Of a stretch of DNA of 64,000 bases, positions 16,669-26,079 are shown in pieces. The position numbers and the translations under genes are program-made. The DNA lies in assembly GCF_013340285.1 (NCBI RefSeq), contig NZ_BLVO01000012.1:600075-664074 (forward strand), given 5' to 3'. The notes below the pieces were generated by a model. The model was not told the origin of the DNA and searched no databases. It saw nothing but the letters and a program-made list of their open reading frames with translations. Origin of the DNA: Desulfovibrio subterraneus. GTDB taxonomy: Bacteria > Desulfobacterota > Desulfovibrionia > Desulfovibrionales > Desulfovibrionaceae. The first letter of the stretch is position 1. The number at the start of each line of letters is the position of its first letter.

Positions 16669-17235
16669 TTATTGTGCCGCCGGAATGCGCAGCACAGTAC
16701 CGCGCTCCGTGGCTGCAAGCACTGCTCCGTCTCTGTCCATGGTCACGGATACCACAGGCTCATCCATCTTTCCTGCAAGCTCGGCGCTGCCGTCGGGCAT
16801 AATCTTCCATATCTCGCCCAGACGGGTACCCACCACCAGTTCTCTGTGATGGCTCACGGCTATGGCGCAGGGCGCGTGCAGGCCGCTGACCAGCAGGCCG
16901 GATTCGCCGTCTCTGGTAACGCAGCGAATGGTACCGGCTTTTTCATCTGCCACATAGAGGGCTCCGTGCGCGTCCATGGCCAGACATACCGGAGCTGCCG
17001 ATTCCGTGTGCAGCACGATGCGGACCCCTTGCCTTTGCGGGGGCGTCACGGGCGCTGGTAGCGGAGTTGTCTGAAGAGAGTCCGGAGAGACAGCCTGCGC
17101 TCCGGTCTGGACAGCCTGCGCTCCGGCCCGGACAACCTGCGGACTGACAAGTGTTGCCAGCAGGCACACCAGGGGTAGTGTCCGGCGAATCATCCATGCC
17201 ATGTCGGAACTGCTGAAATAATGAATCGCGTTCAT
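16669..17235 (-). CDS. Secreted beta-propeller-like protein
   Basis: A 188-residue protein started at 17235 (AGGAGG 6 bases upstream). Residues about 14-38 (IRRTLPLVCLLATLVSPQVVRA) form a signal peptide. A 30-residue Gln/Ala/Pro linker follows, then about three repeats of the V-x-x-M-A-x-D-x-x-G-x-L-Y-V-A-D type (VCLAMDAHGALYVADEKAG, PCAIAVSHHRELVVGTRLG, VVSVTMDRDGAVLAATERG). These are blades of an NHL/SMP-30-type propeller. A full propeller needs six or seven blades, so it is either a fragment or assembles as an oligomer. It is divergent from the LysR gene, which might regulate it. Confidence 0.7.
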   Translation of the reverse strand: MNAIHYFSSSDMAWMIRRTLPLVCLLATLVSPQVVRAGAQAVQTGAQAVSPDSLQTTPLPAPVTPPQRQGVRIVLHTESAAPVCLAMDAHGALYVADEKAGTIRCVTRDGESGLLVSGLHAPCAIAVSHHRELVVGTRLGEIWKIMPDGSAELAGKMDEPVVSVTMDRDGAVLAATERGTVLRIPAAQ

Positions 17236-17342
17236 GCTTTCCTCCTGCATCAACCGTTCTGCGATGAGGGGATACTGCGCTTGCGGTATTGAGATGTCCA
17301 ATATTGCTTTATGACAGGATTGATACGTGGTACATATCAATT

Positions 17343-18233
17343 ATGGAAATAAGACACCTGCACTATTTCGTGGCCGTGGCAGAGGAACTGCACTTCGGCA
17401 AGGCGGCAAGACGGCTGCATATGTCACAGCCGCCGCTCAGCCAGCAGATTCGGCAGCTTGAGGAAGAACTGGGCGTGAGCCTGTTCCGCAGAACCAGCCG
17501 GAGTGTTTCTCTGACGCCGGAGGGTGATGCTCTTCTTGTGGACGCCCGAGAGATCATGCAGCGCATGGAGCAGGCCGTTAAACGGGTACAGGCCGTGTCC
17601 AGAGGTGAGGAGGGGCTGCTCAGGGTGGGCTTCATGGGCTATGCACTCATGACGGGCTACCCGCAGGCTATCCGGGCTTATAAGCAGTGTTATCCCAAGG
17701 TGCGGATGGAGTTGTGGGAATTTTCCACCGCTCACCAGCTGCGGATGATTGCCGCTGATGATCTGGACGTGGGGCTCATCAGCTGTGTGCGCGGGGTTCC
17801 CATGAAGCTGGACAGCCTGCTGTTCCGCAAGGAGCCGTTCATGCTCTGCCTGCCAGAAGGGCATCCTCTTGCCGAGCTTGATGCTGTGCCGCTGGAACGG
17901 CTGGAAGGGGTGCCTCTCATTCTTTTTCCCCGTAAGGCGCACCCTATTTTGTATGATGCGCTTATTGCCAGCTTCCGTGATGCGGGCGTGGTGGCGGATG
18001 TGGTGCAGAGCGTGGCCCGTATTGAAACAGGCAAGGCCCTTGTGGCTGCCGGACTCGGCTGCTCCATTCATCCGGCTTCGGTGAGTGCTTCCATCCGGCC
18101 CGGAGTGGTCTACAGGCCGTTGCTCGGGGACATGCCCAGTCCTGAGCTGCGTGTTGTCTGGAAGAAGGATAATCCTGCCCCGTCGCTTAAACTTTTTCTT
18201 GAGGAAGTACGCAGATACAGGGATGAGGGATAA
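17343..18233 (+). CDS. LysR-type transcriptional regulator
   Basis: A 296-residue LysR regulator. The N-terminal HTH (MEIRHLHYFVAVAEELHFGKAARRLHMSQ region, 1-60) is typical, followed by a linker helix and a periplasmic-binding-like effector domain. The N-terminal sequence (HYFVAVAEELHFGKAA) is of the CatR/BenM/CbbR-like type. Start chosen at 17343, where family similarity begins; a longer reading adds 18 unrelated residues. It is divergent from the secreted propeller gene with a 107-base shared control region. LysR proteins often regulate divergent neighbours, so that gene is one candidate target; the downstream dehydrogenase is another. Confidence 0.92.
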   Translation: MEIRHLHYFVAVAEELHFGKAARRLHMSQPPLSQQIRQLEEELGVSLFRRTSRSVSLTPEGDALLVDAREIMQRMEQAVKRVQAVSRGEEGLLRVGFMGYALMTGYPQAIRAYKQCYPKVRMELWEFSTAHQLRMIAADDLDVGLISCVRGVPMKLDSLLFRKEPFMLCLPEGHPLAELDAVPLERLEGVPLILFPRKAHPILYDALIASFRDAGVVADVVQSVARIETGKALVAAGLGCSIHPASVSASIRPGVVYRPLLGDMPSPELRVVWKKDNPAPSLKLFLEEVRRYRDEG

Positions 18234-18331
18234 TCTGCTCCTGTGGAGAAAGTATTATTTCATTCTTGGGGGTTTCGTTCGCTAACACCCTGTGATAATC
18301 TGTAATTCCCTATAGAAGCAGGAGGCTTTGC

Positions 18332-19492
18332 ATGAGTGGAATCCATTCCCTGCGAAAGTTCGCAGCGCCGGAGGTGATCTTCGGTAACGGCGCGCGATTT
18401 CTGCTGACCAAGTATGTGCAGAATTTCAGTTTGAGCCACTGCCTTGTTGTGACCGACAAGGGCGTGCGCGCGACAGGGCTTGTTGACGACCTTGTGGCCT
18501 CGTTGCACGAGGCGGGTATCCGCACGACCATTTTCGACGACATTTCTCCCAATCCCAGAGATGATCAGGCCCGCAAGGGAACAGCCGTGTTTCTGGATTC
18601 CCGATGCGACGGCGTGGTGGCCATCGGGGGCGGCAGCCCCATGGATGCGGCAAAAGCCATAGGCTTCATGGCCACAAATGGTTCTGATGTCATTTCCTTT
18701 GAGGGAGTGGATAAGGTTGAGTCACCTGCCCCGCCCATGATCTGCATACCGACCACGGCGGGAACCAGTGCCGATATTTCGCAGTTCTGCATCATCAACG
18801 ACACGGCCCGCAGGCTGAAGATTGCCATTGTGGCGCAGGCCGCCATTCCCGATGTGGCACTCATCGATCCCGAATGCACCTACTCCATGCCCCCCGCCCT
18901 TACAGCGGCGACCGGCATGGATGCCCTGACACACGCATTTGAGGCGTATGTCTCCACGGTTTCTTCTCCCACCACGGATCTGTTTGCCCTTGATGCCGTG
19001 CGCCTTATCCGCAAATACCTTGAACGCGCGGTGGCGCAGCCTGATGATGCTGTTGCGCGTGAAGGCATGATGCGGGCTTCCATGCATGCGGGCTATGCTT
19101 TTTCTAACGCCATTCTCGGGGCGGTGCACGCCATGGCGCACAGTCTGGGCGGCGTGCTCGATTCGCCGCACGGAGAGTGCAACGCTATTTTGCTTCCGCA
19201 TCTGGTGCGGGCGAACTTTGCTTCCGTATCGGAACGGTACCGCGATCTTGCCCGTGCATTCGGGATAGCCGAAGCGGGCCTGCCGGACGATGTTTTGCGG
19301 CAGGGACTGTTCGACGGGTTGCAGGCCTATAGCCGCGGGATAGGGATACCCGAGGGACTGCGGGTGATGAACATGGACAAGGCGCTCATTCCCAAGCTGG
19401 CCAAGACGGCAATGCAGGATGCCTGCATGCTGACCAACCCCCGCAGATTTACGCAGGCCGAAATAGAGGAATTGTATGAAGAGGCGTGGTAG
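18332..19492 (+). CDS. Iron-containing alcohol dehydrogenase, ErcA-like
   Basis: A 386-residue group III alcohol dehydrogenase. The NAD-binding GGGSPMDAAKA motif and the TTAGTSAD segment are present. Metal ligands are seen in GMDALTHAFE (Asp and His), AVHAMAHSLGG (His) and DSPHGECN (His). The last residues, PRRFTQAEIEELYEEAW, recall the ErcA branch, whose members are thought to act as regulators with a partner kinase rather than as bulk alcohol enzymes. The following gene is a PAS histidine kinase overlapping by 17 bases, as in the ercA/ercS' pairs of Pseudomonas. A catabolic ethanol dehydrogenase role remains possible. Confidence 0.85.
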   Translation: MSGIHSLRKFAAPEVIFGNGARFLLTKYVQNFSLSHCLVVTDKGVRATGLVDDLVASLHEAGIRTTIFDDISPNPRDDQARKGTAVFLDSRCDGVVAIGGGSPMDAAKAIGFMATNGSDVISFEGVDKVESPAPPMICIPTTAGTSADISQFCIINDTARRLKIAIVAQAAIPDVALIDPECTYSMPPALTAATGMDALTHAFEAYVSTVSSPTTDLFALDAVRLIRKYLERAVAQPDDAVAREGMMRASMHAGYAFSNAILGAVHAMAHSLGGVLDSPHGECNAILLPHLVRANFASVSERYRDLARAFGIAEAGLPDDVLRQGLFDGLQAYSRGIGIPEGLRVMNMDKALIPKLAKTAMQDACMLTNPRRFTQAEIEELYEEAW

Positions 19493-21620
19493 ACCGCAGA
19501 TACCCCGCCCTGCCTCCGAACAGGGTGAAGGGCATGCCCCTGAGCATATGGCAGACGCCTTTGTCGGTCCGGACGACGGGCAGACGCTGGAGATTGAAAA
19601 GCTCATTGGGCTCGGGGAACGCTCTCTGCGGAAAAGCTATTATCCTGAACTGCGGCGCAAGATTGCCGAGCTGGAACGCTTTCAGGTCCTTGTGGATACG
19701 GCACGGGATTACATATATCTTGTCCGCCTTGACCCGCCCGGCGTGGTGCACGCCAACTATGCCGCCATGGAGTGTTTCGGAGCGTGTGTATCTCTTGAAG
19801 AGCACCGTATGGAGGAACTCTTCGGGCAGGATATGGCGGACCGGCTTCAATATTTCTTCCGGCACCCGGGTGAGTGCAGGCATGTGACCTTTCAGACGGA
19901 ACTGCCCCGCAATCTCAAACGCTCCATACCAGTTGAAGTTTCAGCCAGCCTGCATAATCTGGACGGCGTGGAATATGCCGTGATTGTGGCCCGCGATATT
20001 TCCGAACGTCTGCGGGCGGAGCAGAAGCTCGAACAGTCTGCGCAGCGGATTTCCGACATGGCTTCGGAACTTGAGTTCCTTTTGTCCAACATGGGCGATT
20101 GTCTGTACCGCCGTGGCATGGACGGCAGGTTCAGCTATATTTCGCCTTCCATTTATCACGTAACCGGCTACAGCGCTGAAGAATTTATCGAGAGCGGACG
20201 GATGTACCGGACGGACAATCCCATGAACCGCTCTCTCGACGACAATATCCGGCGTATTCTGCAGGGTGAGGAGATTCCGCCCTTCCATGCGGAACTGCGC
20301 TTTAAGAATGGCACCATCGGCGTGCTGGAAGTTCTTGAACGGCCATTTTTTGAAGATGGCCGCGTGGCTGGTGGCATAGGGGTGGCCCGCGACGTGACCG
20401 AACGGGTTCGGGCCACCGAGGAATCACGCAGGCTCAGGATTCTGCTGGCCAACATCATTAACGCCATGCCCTCTGTGCTTGTGGGGGTGGACCCGAAAGG
20501 GTGTGTGGTGCAGTGGAACACGCAGGCTGAGAATGATTCCGGCGTGAGCGCCGCAGAGGCCATGGGCAAACCGCTGCGCGAGGCGTATCCCAGACTTGCT
20601 TCCATGCTTGATGAAGTGGGCAGGGCAATGGCATCCGGTGAGCCCATTACCTTGCCACGCAGGCAGATGTATCAGGACGGCAGACTGCGCATAGAAAGTG
20701 TGACCATATTTCCCCTGCCGTGCGATGAATGCGGCGATTCGGGCGGAGCGGTTATCCGCCTTGATGATGTGACCGAGCAGGTGCGTCTGGAACAGATAAT
20801 GATTCAGACGGAAAAGATGATGTCTGTGGGCGGGCTTGCGGCAGGTATGGCGCACGAGATTAACAACCCGCTGGGCGGGATTCTGCAGGGAGCGCAAAAT
20901 ATTCTGCGGCGGCTTTCATCGGATTTGCAGGCCAACCGCGACGCGGCAGAGATTGTGGGATGTCCGCTTGATTCCATTCAGGCCTACATTGAAGAGCGTA
21001 AAATTCTGAAGATGCTTGAAGGAATACGCGAAGCTGCCGTGCGCGCGGCAGACATAGTGCAGAACATGCTCAGTTTTGCCCGCAAGAGCGAATCTACCTA
21101 CAGTACGCAGCAGCTGAATGAAATAATGGATAATACTGTCCGATTGGCTTCTACTGACTATGATCTCAAGAAAAGCTACGATTTTCGGCATATTGAGATT
21201 GTCCGGGATTTCGAAGAAAACCTGCCCCTCATCACCTGTTCGAGAACCGAGATTGAGCAGGTGCTGCTGAACCTGCTGCGGAATGCGGCACAGGCTATGG
21301 TACAGATAGAAAAGCCCGTTATTACGCTGCGTACCCGCAGTGAGACGGTGTATCTTGCCGGTGAGGGCAGGAAGTATCTGACCGTGGAAGTGGAAGACAA
21401 CGGGCCGGGTATGGATGAACAGGTGCGCAACCGCGTTTTCGAACCGTTTTTTACGACCAAGGAGCCGGGAGTGGGAACGGGATTGGGACTTTCCGTATCG
21501 TATTTTATCGTAACGGAAAATCACAAGGGGCAGATGGAGGTGGAATCTCTGCCCGGTGCGGGCACCCGATTCACTATCCGTCTACCCCTTGAAGAACCGT
21601 CTGTGCAGACGGAAAACTGA
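19476..21620 (+). CDS. PAS-domain sensor histidine kinase (ErcS'-like partner)
   Basis: A 714-residue cytoplasmic kinase with no membrane segment. Three PAS domains occupy about 70-180 (YIYLVRLDPPGVVHANYAAMECF), 195-310 (CLYRRGMDGRFSYISPSIYHVTGYS) and 325-440 (VLVGVDPKGCVVQWNTQAENDSGVS). The HisKA motif MAHEINNPLGGI has the phospho-accepting His, and the ATPase domain shows N-box LLNLLRNAAQA, VEDNGPGMD and GTGLGLSVSY. It overlaps the dehydrogenase gene, with its ribosome site (GAGGA) inside that gene, so the two products should be made together. The response regulator is not encoded here. The substrate sensed is unknown. Confidence 0.9.
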   Translation: MKRRGRPQIPRPASEQGEGHAPEHMADAFVGPDDGQTLEIEKLIGLGERSLRKSYYPELRRKIAELERFQVLVDTARDYIYLVRLDPPGVVHANYAAMECFGACVSLEEHRMEELFGQDMADRLQYFFRHPGECRHVTFQTELPRNLKRSIPVEVSASLHNLDGVEYAVIVARDISERLRAEQKLEQSAQRISDMASELEFLLSNMGDCLYRRGMDGRFSYISPSIYHVTGYSAEEFIESGRMYRTDNPMNRSLDDNIRRILQGEEIPPFHAELRFKNGTIGVLEVLERPFFEDGRVAGGIGVARDVTERVRATEESRRLRILLANIINAMPSVLVGVDPKGCVVQWNTQAENDSGVSAAEAMGKPLREAYPRLASMLDEVGRAMASGEPITLPRRQMYQDGRLRIESVTIFPLPCDECGDSGGAVIRLDDVTEQVRLEQIMIQTEKMMSVGGLAAGMAHEINNPLGGILQGAQNILRRLSSDLQANRDAAEIVGCPLDSIQAYIEERKILKMLEGIREAAVRAADIVQNMLSFARKSESTYSTQQLNEIMDNTVRLASTDYDLKKSYDFRHIEIVRDFEENLPLITCSRTEIEQVLLNLLRNAAQAMVQIEKPVITLRTRSETVYLAGEGRKYLTVEVEDNGPGMDEQVRNRVFEPFFTTKEPGVGTGLGLSVSYFIVTENHKGQMEVESLPGAGTRFTIRLPLEEPSVQTEN

Positions 21621-21621
21621 T

Positions 21622-21933
21622 TTATCCGAAAGGATTGAGAGAACGAATTACCTGCCCCAGTCCCGGGCCCTGTTTGTGCTTGTCTCCGTTGCCGTCTGTG
21701 ATGTCGCGGAGAACGAGCGCCAGCTGGTCGGGGCATGAGGTATTTTTTTTGCCGCAGGGCAGGCCGGCAAGGGTGCTGATGACAGTTTCCACTTCCTGCC
21801 CTTCAAGAAGGCGGGTGATGGCGGTGAGTGATCCGGGGCAGCCACCCACAAATTGCAGATTATGTATCTTGCCGTCCGTGATGCTGAAGAGGATTTGCTT
21901 GGCGCACACACCTGAGGGGGTGAACGTATACAT
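21622..21933 (-). CDS. TSCPD-domain protein (TIGR03905 type)
   Basis: A 103-residue protein started at 21933 with AGGAG upstream. It has the domain's features: FVGGCPGSL, the central LxGLPCGKKNTSCPDQLA and a short C-terminal tail. TSCPD domains occur at the end of some vitamin-B12-type ribonucleotide reductases and as small stand-alone proteins; the conserved Cys residues may bind metal or act in redox. It is convergent with the kinase gene, one base apart. Confidence 0.88.
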   Translation of the reverse strand: MYTFTPSGVCAKQILFSITDGKIHNLQFVGGCPGSLTAITRLLEGQEVETVISTLAGLPCGKKNTSCPDQLALVLRDITDGNGDKHKQGPGLGQVIRSLNPFG

Positions 21934-22047
21934 GAGAATTAGTGCTCCTGATTGGTTGTGGCGCACACTCTACGGCGGCCCTCAGGTAATGTAAAGGTTG
22001 TTTGTCCGGGCGCATTTTATCCAGGTATCTTTCCGATACAGGTGCTC

Positions 22048-24924
22048 ATGATCCATTATCTGCGTAACGCCAGCGTGCGGATCAAGCTTATAGGCATCAA
22101 TGCCATCCTTCTGCTGCTTCTGTTCTGCATGGGCGGCGGATTCACCTATCTTTTTGTTTCCCACATCTTTCTTGAACGGGTTGAATCCCGGATCAGGCTG
22201 GCATCCGGAATGGTTGCAGGCAACATGGAATTTGCCGGTGAGATGGCCCTAAGGAGCTATCTGAAGGCACAGGCAGAAACCATTCTCGGAGTTGTGCAGG
22301 CCTTGTATTCTGAAAGTCTGCGCAAAGGGCATGGCATGGAAGAGGCCCGCCGAAGGGCTGCCGAGTTTCTTGCCGCCCAGACGGTAGGGAAGAGCGGATA
22401 TATTTTCTGTCTGGATGATCAGGGCAAACCTGTGTTTCGCCCCCGCTCGTGGCAGTCCGGTGCTGAGGATGGGCAGGAAGCCATTCTCCGCCGTATGCTG
22501 AAAACGGGGAACGGCTATATCGAGTATGAATGGACGAATGCAGGAGAAGCTGCCCCGCGTCCCAAGGCAGCCTATGTGGCGCTGTTTCGTCCCTGGGGAT
22601 GGTATGTAGGCGTTTCGGGGTATCGGGATGAATTCTCGAGCCTTGTCACCATGGCCGATCTCAAGGGGGTGCTTTCCTCTGTCGCGTTGTCGCCCGGCGG
22701 GCTGACCTTTCTTATCGGCAGCGATGGTTCTCTGCTTCTGGGCAATGCCTCCAACAGTACGGCGCAGTCCGAGCTGCGCTCGGTCTATCAACTGTTTGTC
22801 AGCGACATGATGCGGAGAAAAAGCGGCAGAATCGAATATCAATGGAAGGACCCGGGCAGTTCGGGATTCCGTGAGCGCCTGATCGTGTTTCAGGAGCTGC
22901 CGAAATTTAACTGGATAGTGGGTACTTCCGGCTATGTTGATGCGATCTATGCTCCGGTATATCGGGTTAAATATTGGATTGCAGGCGTCTTCGCCATGTT
23001 TTTTGTCCTGGTCGCGGGAGTCGGACATCTCGCGGGCATGTCCATTGTCCGGCCATTGGGAGAAATGACCGAGTGTTTCCGCCGCGGGGCCAAAGGGGAC
23101 TATAGTGTGCGGAGCCGGAGGGGAGGGCTGGATGAACTCGGGGCCATGGGCCGCTATTTCAATGAGCTTATGGAGCGCCTGCAACGGCAGACCGATTTTC
23201 TGGAAAGGACAGTGGAGGAGCGCACCCGCGAGCTGGCGCACCTTAATAACGAGTATCTGCGGGAAATTGACCAGAAGAATCTGGCAGAGGAAAAGTTGAG
23301 GCTGCAGGTGGCTTTTCTGAATACTCTGCTGTCGGCGATTCCGAGCCCTGTATTTTATCAGGGGGCAGACGGACGGTTTCTGGGCTGCAACAGGAGCTAC
23401 GCCCACGACGTGCTGGGAACCGAGCCCGAAGCTGTGCAGGGTAAGACCCTGCGTGATTTCGGAGGCACCTATTCCCATGAGTTGAGCAGCACCATAATGA
23501 AAAGTCATGCCCGCCTGCTCAGAAGCGGAGGGCGGATGACCGTTGAGCAGGTATTGCCATGCGCGGACGGGCATTTTCACGACTTCGTCATCGACAAGAC
23601 CGTGTTTCATGATAGGGAGGGCAAGCCCGCCGGCATCATAGGCGTTCTGGTGGACATTACCGAGCGCAGAAGGGTGGAGCGGGACAGAGAACTGCTTGAA
23701 AGGGCAGTGGAAAGGGCCAGCAGTGCCATTTTCATTACTGAGGAGGATTTCGGTCTGATCCGGTATGTGAACTGCGCTTTTGAAGAGGATACGGGCTTGA
23801 ATCGTGAAGAGACTGCGGGCAGGCCGTTCAGAGATTTTGCCGCAGCGCTGTATCGCGAGCAGGATATTCTCGAAAGCATCCTTGCTTCTGTCCGCAGCAG
23901 GAATGTGTGGGCCGGAAGGTTGACCGCCATGCGCAGGGACGGGAGCGTATATGAAGCGGAGCTCACTGTTTCTGCCGTTCGCGATGAAAGCGGGAAGGCA
24001 CGCTGGCTTGTCGGTGTGCAGAACGACATATCCGAGAGGGGGGTAATGGAGGCGAAACTGCTGCAGGCGCAGAAGCTGGAATCTATTGGGCTGCTCGCGG
24101 CAGGCATAGCGCATGAGATTAATACACCTACACAGTTTGTGAGTGACAATCTGCGCTTTATTCAGGATTCCACTGATACCCTTCTTGAGCTGGTGAATGC
24201 CTGTGACGTCATTGCTGGTCAGGCACCCGGGACGGACGCCGATACCGAGGAATTTTTCAGCGCATGGGGAAAAAGGGCGGAAGAGGAAGGGCTGGATTTT
24301 CTCCGCGATGAACTCCCCAATGCCATTGCGCAGTCGCTGGAAGGCATTGAACGCATATCAAGCATTGTCAGTGCCATGAAGGAATTTTCGCACCCCGGCC
24401 GTAAGGAAAAGCAACAGGCGAACCTGAATGACGCCCTGCGCAATACTCTGACGGTCACCCGAAACGAGTGGAAGTATGTGGCAAACGTGGTTCTGGACCT
24501 GGACGAGTCATTGCCGGAGGTGCACTGCCTGCTGACGGAAATGAATCAGGTGTTCATGAATATCATCATAAACGCGGCGCATGCCATTGTCGAAAAGTTG
24601 AAAACCGAGCACATCAACCGCGACAGCTCTACCGGAGTTCTTTCCGTTTCAGGGGAGATGGGCCAGATTCATATTTCCAGCGGAGTGCAGGACGGCAGGG
24701 TCTGTATCCGTATTGCCGACAACGGCGTAGGGATAGCGGCAGAGCATCTGCGTATGATCTTTGATCCATTTTTCACCACCAAAGAGGTGGGCAAGGGGAC
24801 AGGGCAGGGACTGGCCATTGCCCGTGACGTGGTCGTGAATAAGCACGGCGGCACCCTTGAGGTGGAGTCTGAGGTTGGAAAAGGGGCGACCTTTATCATA
24901 AGCCTGCCCCTTGATCAGGAATGA
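22048..24924 (+). CDS. Membrane sensor histidine kinase with double Cache domain
   Basis: A 958-residue kinase started at 22048. TM1 is at about 12-35. A periplasmic region of about 270 residues has two Cache-like modules (GKSGYIFCLDDQGKPVF...GWYVGVSGY and GGLTFLIGSDGSLLL...FNWIVGTSGY). TM2 is at about 310-335, followed by HAMP and a coiled coil. Two PAS domains follow (FYQGADGRFLGCNRSYAH and IFITEEDFGLIRYVNCAFEEDTG), then HisKA AAGIAHEINTPTQFV with the phospho-accepting His, and a full ATPase domain (NIIINAAHAI, DNGVGI, GTGQGLAIA). No receiver domain. The Cache modules suggest sensing of a small external ligand. No partner regulator is adjacent. Confidence 0.92.
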   Translation: MIHYLRNASVRIKLIGINAILLLLLFCMGGGFTYLFVSHIFLERVESRIRLASGMVAGNMEFAGEMALRSYLKAQAETILGVVQALYSESLRKGHGMEEARRRAAEFLAAQTVGKSGYIFCLDDQGKPVFRPRSWQSGAEDGQEAILRRMLKTGNGYIEYEWTNAGEAAPRPKAAYVALFRPWGWYVGVSGYRDEFSSLVTMADLKGVLSSVALSPGGLTFLIGSDGSLLLGNASNSTAQSELRSVYQLFVSDMMRRKSGRIEYQWKDPGSSGFRERLIVFQELPKFNWIVGTSGYVDAIYAPVYRVKYWIAGVFAMFFVLVAGVGHLAGMSIVRPLGEMTECFRRGAKGDYSVRSRRGGLDELGAMGRYFNELMERLQRQTDFLERTVEERTRELAHLNNEYLREIDQKNLAEEKLRLQVAFLNTLLSAIPSPVFYQGADGRFLGCNRSYAHDVLGTEPEAVQGKTLRDFGGTYSHELSSTIMKSHARLLRSGGRMTVEQVLPCADGHFHDFVIDKTVFHDREGKPAGIIGVLVDITERRRVERDRELLERAVERASSAIFITEEDFGLIRYVNCAFEEDTGLNREETAGRPFRDFAAALYREQDILESILASVRSRNVWAGRLTAMRRDGSVYEAELTVSAVRDESGKARWLVGVQNDISERGVMEAKLLQAQKLESIGLLAAGIAHEINTPTQFVSDNLRFIQDSTDTLLELVNACDVIAGQAPGTDADTEEFFSAWGKRAEEEGLDFLRDELPNAIAQSLEGIERISSIVSAMKEFSHPGRKEKQQANLNDALRNTLTVTRNEWKYVANVVLDLDESLPEVHCLLTEMNQVFMNIIINAAHAIVEKLKTEHINRDSSTGVLSVSGEMGQIHISSGVQDGRVCIRIADNGVGIAAEHLRMIFDPFFTTKEVGKGTGQGLAIARDVVVNKHGGTLEVESEVGKGATFIISLPLDQE

Positions 24925-24928
24925 CGGG

Positions 24929-25906
24929 CTATCGGGCGTATTCCGGTGCCCAGAGATAGTAGAATCCCGTACGGGGTACGGCCAGATATTCCGCAAGGCT
25001 GATGTTGATGAGGGCTGCGCTCTCTCCGCCCTTCGCTTCCATGTTGTTATAGACGCTGTCATTGGGGTAGCTGGTCTCGCGGTAGGCGATTACTCTGGGG
25101 CTGGTGATACCGGCCTTGGATTCGACCATGCGCAGGGCGTCTTCCATGTATCCTATCCTGTCCACCAGACCTGCCTCTTCCGCCTGCCGGGCGGTGAGTA
25201 TGCGAGCATCGGCTATCAGGTCCGCCTGTGCCGGTGTAAGGTTGCGGCTCTGCCGTACCAGCGTCTGAAACTGCATGTTCATGCTGTCTATCATGGTCTG
25301 GAACAGTGCCTGTTCCTCATCCGTCCCCTTTCTGAACGGTGAGCCCATGTCCTTGAGGCTGCCGGATTTGGTGACAACAGCCTCAACGCCGATCTTGTCC
25401 ATGAGTCCGGAAACCTGCGGGCGGATGAAGACGGTGCCGATGGACCCTGTGACTGTGGCAGGGTGCGCCACGATGCCGTCTGCGGCGGTTGCTATGTAGT
25501 AGCCGCCGGAAGCCGCAACATCCATGAACAGGGCCACGACCTTGTTGCCGGTATCCTGCTTGTATCTGAGGATCTCGTGGTGGATGATATCGCTGGAGGT
25601 GACGCCGCCGCCGGGGGTGTCTATGACCAGCAGCAGGGCGCGGATGTCCTTGTCGCTGCGGGCGGCCTCAAGGCGGGTGACGATTTGCTGCACCATGCCC
25701 GGACGGGAAGAGAGCCAGCCCTGACGCGGGGTGTTGTCTATGACGCCGCGGATGTTGATGAGCAGCACTTTTTCGTCACCTTCTCCGCGCAGCGTGTATT
25801 GCTGCAGAGGGGCCGGTTCGCCGAACAATTTCATTTTCGGGGCGCAGCCGGTGGAGGCGAGCATTGTCAGAATAAGCAGAAAGGCGCAGAGGAGGGAGGT
25901 TCGCAT
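24929..25906 (-). CDS. sppA: SppA-like signal peptide peptidase, lipoprotein form
   Basis: A 325-residue serine protease started at 25906 with AAGGAG upstream. It has a lipobox ending at Cys21 (LASTGC) in place of the usual uncleaved membrane anchor. The S49 catalytic dyad is intact: Ser133 in DVAASGGYYIA and Lys185 in SGSLKDMGSPFR; TGSIGTV precedes the Lys region. SppA enzymes degrade signal peptides left in the membrane after export. Convergent with the kinase gene, 4 bases apart. Confidence 0.9.
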   Translation of the reverse strand: MRTSLLCAFLLILTMLASTGCAPKMKLFGEPAPLQQYTLRGEGDEKVLLINIRGVIDNTPRQGWLSSRPGMVQQIVTRLEAARSDKDIRALLLVIDTPGGGVTSSDIIHHEILRYKQDTGNKVVALFMDVAASGGYYIATAADGIVAHPATVTGSIGTVFIRPQVSGLMDKIGVEAVVTKSGSLKDMGSPFRKGTDEEQALFQTMIDSMNMQFQTLVRQSRNLTPAQADLIADARILTARQAEEAGLVDRIGYMEDALRMVESKAGITSPRVIAYRETSYPNDSVYNNMEAKGGESAALINISLAEYLAVPRTGFYYLWAPEYAR

Positions 25907-26079
25907 GGTCAACTCCTTAAAGTCTTGATCAGAGTATGGGAGTGCTGGACAAGGCAGAGCAATTGCCGCACTTTTGCATGGTAACGCGACACGCGGTTGC
26001 GGGCAATTGCCGTGTTGCCTGTTCATGTTTTTCAATGAGTTGTTGCCCGGTCGTGTAGAGGCCGGGCAGGGAGATACAT

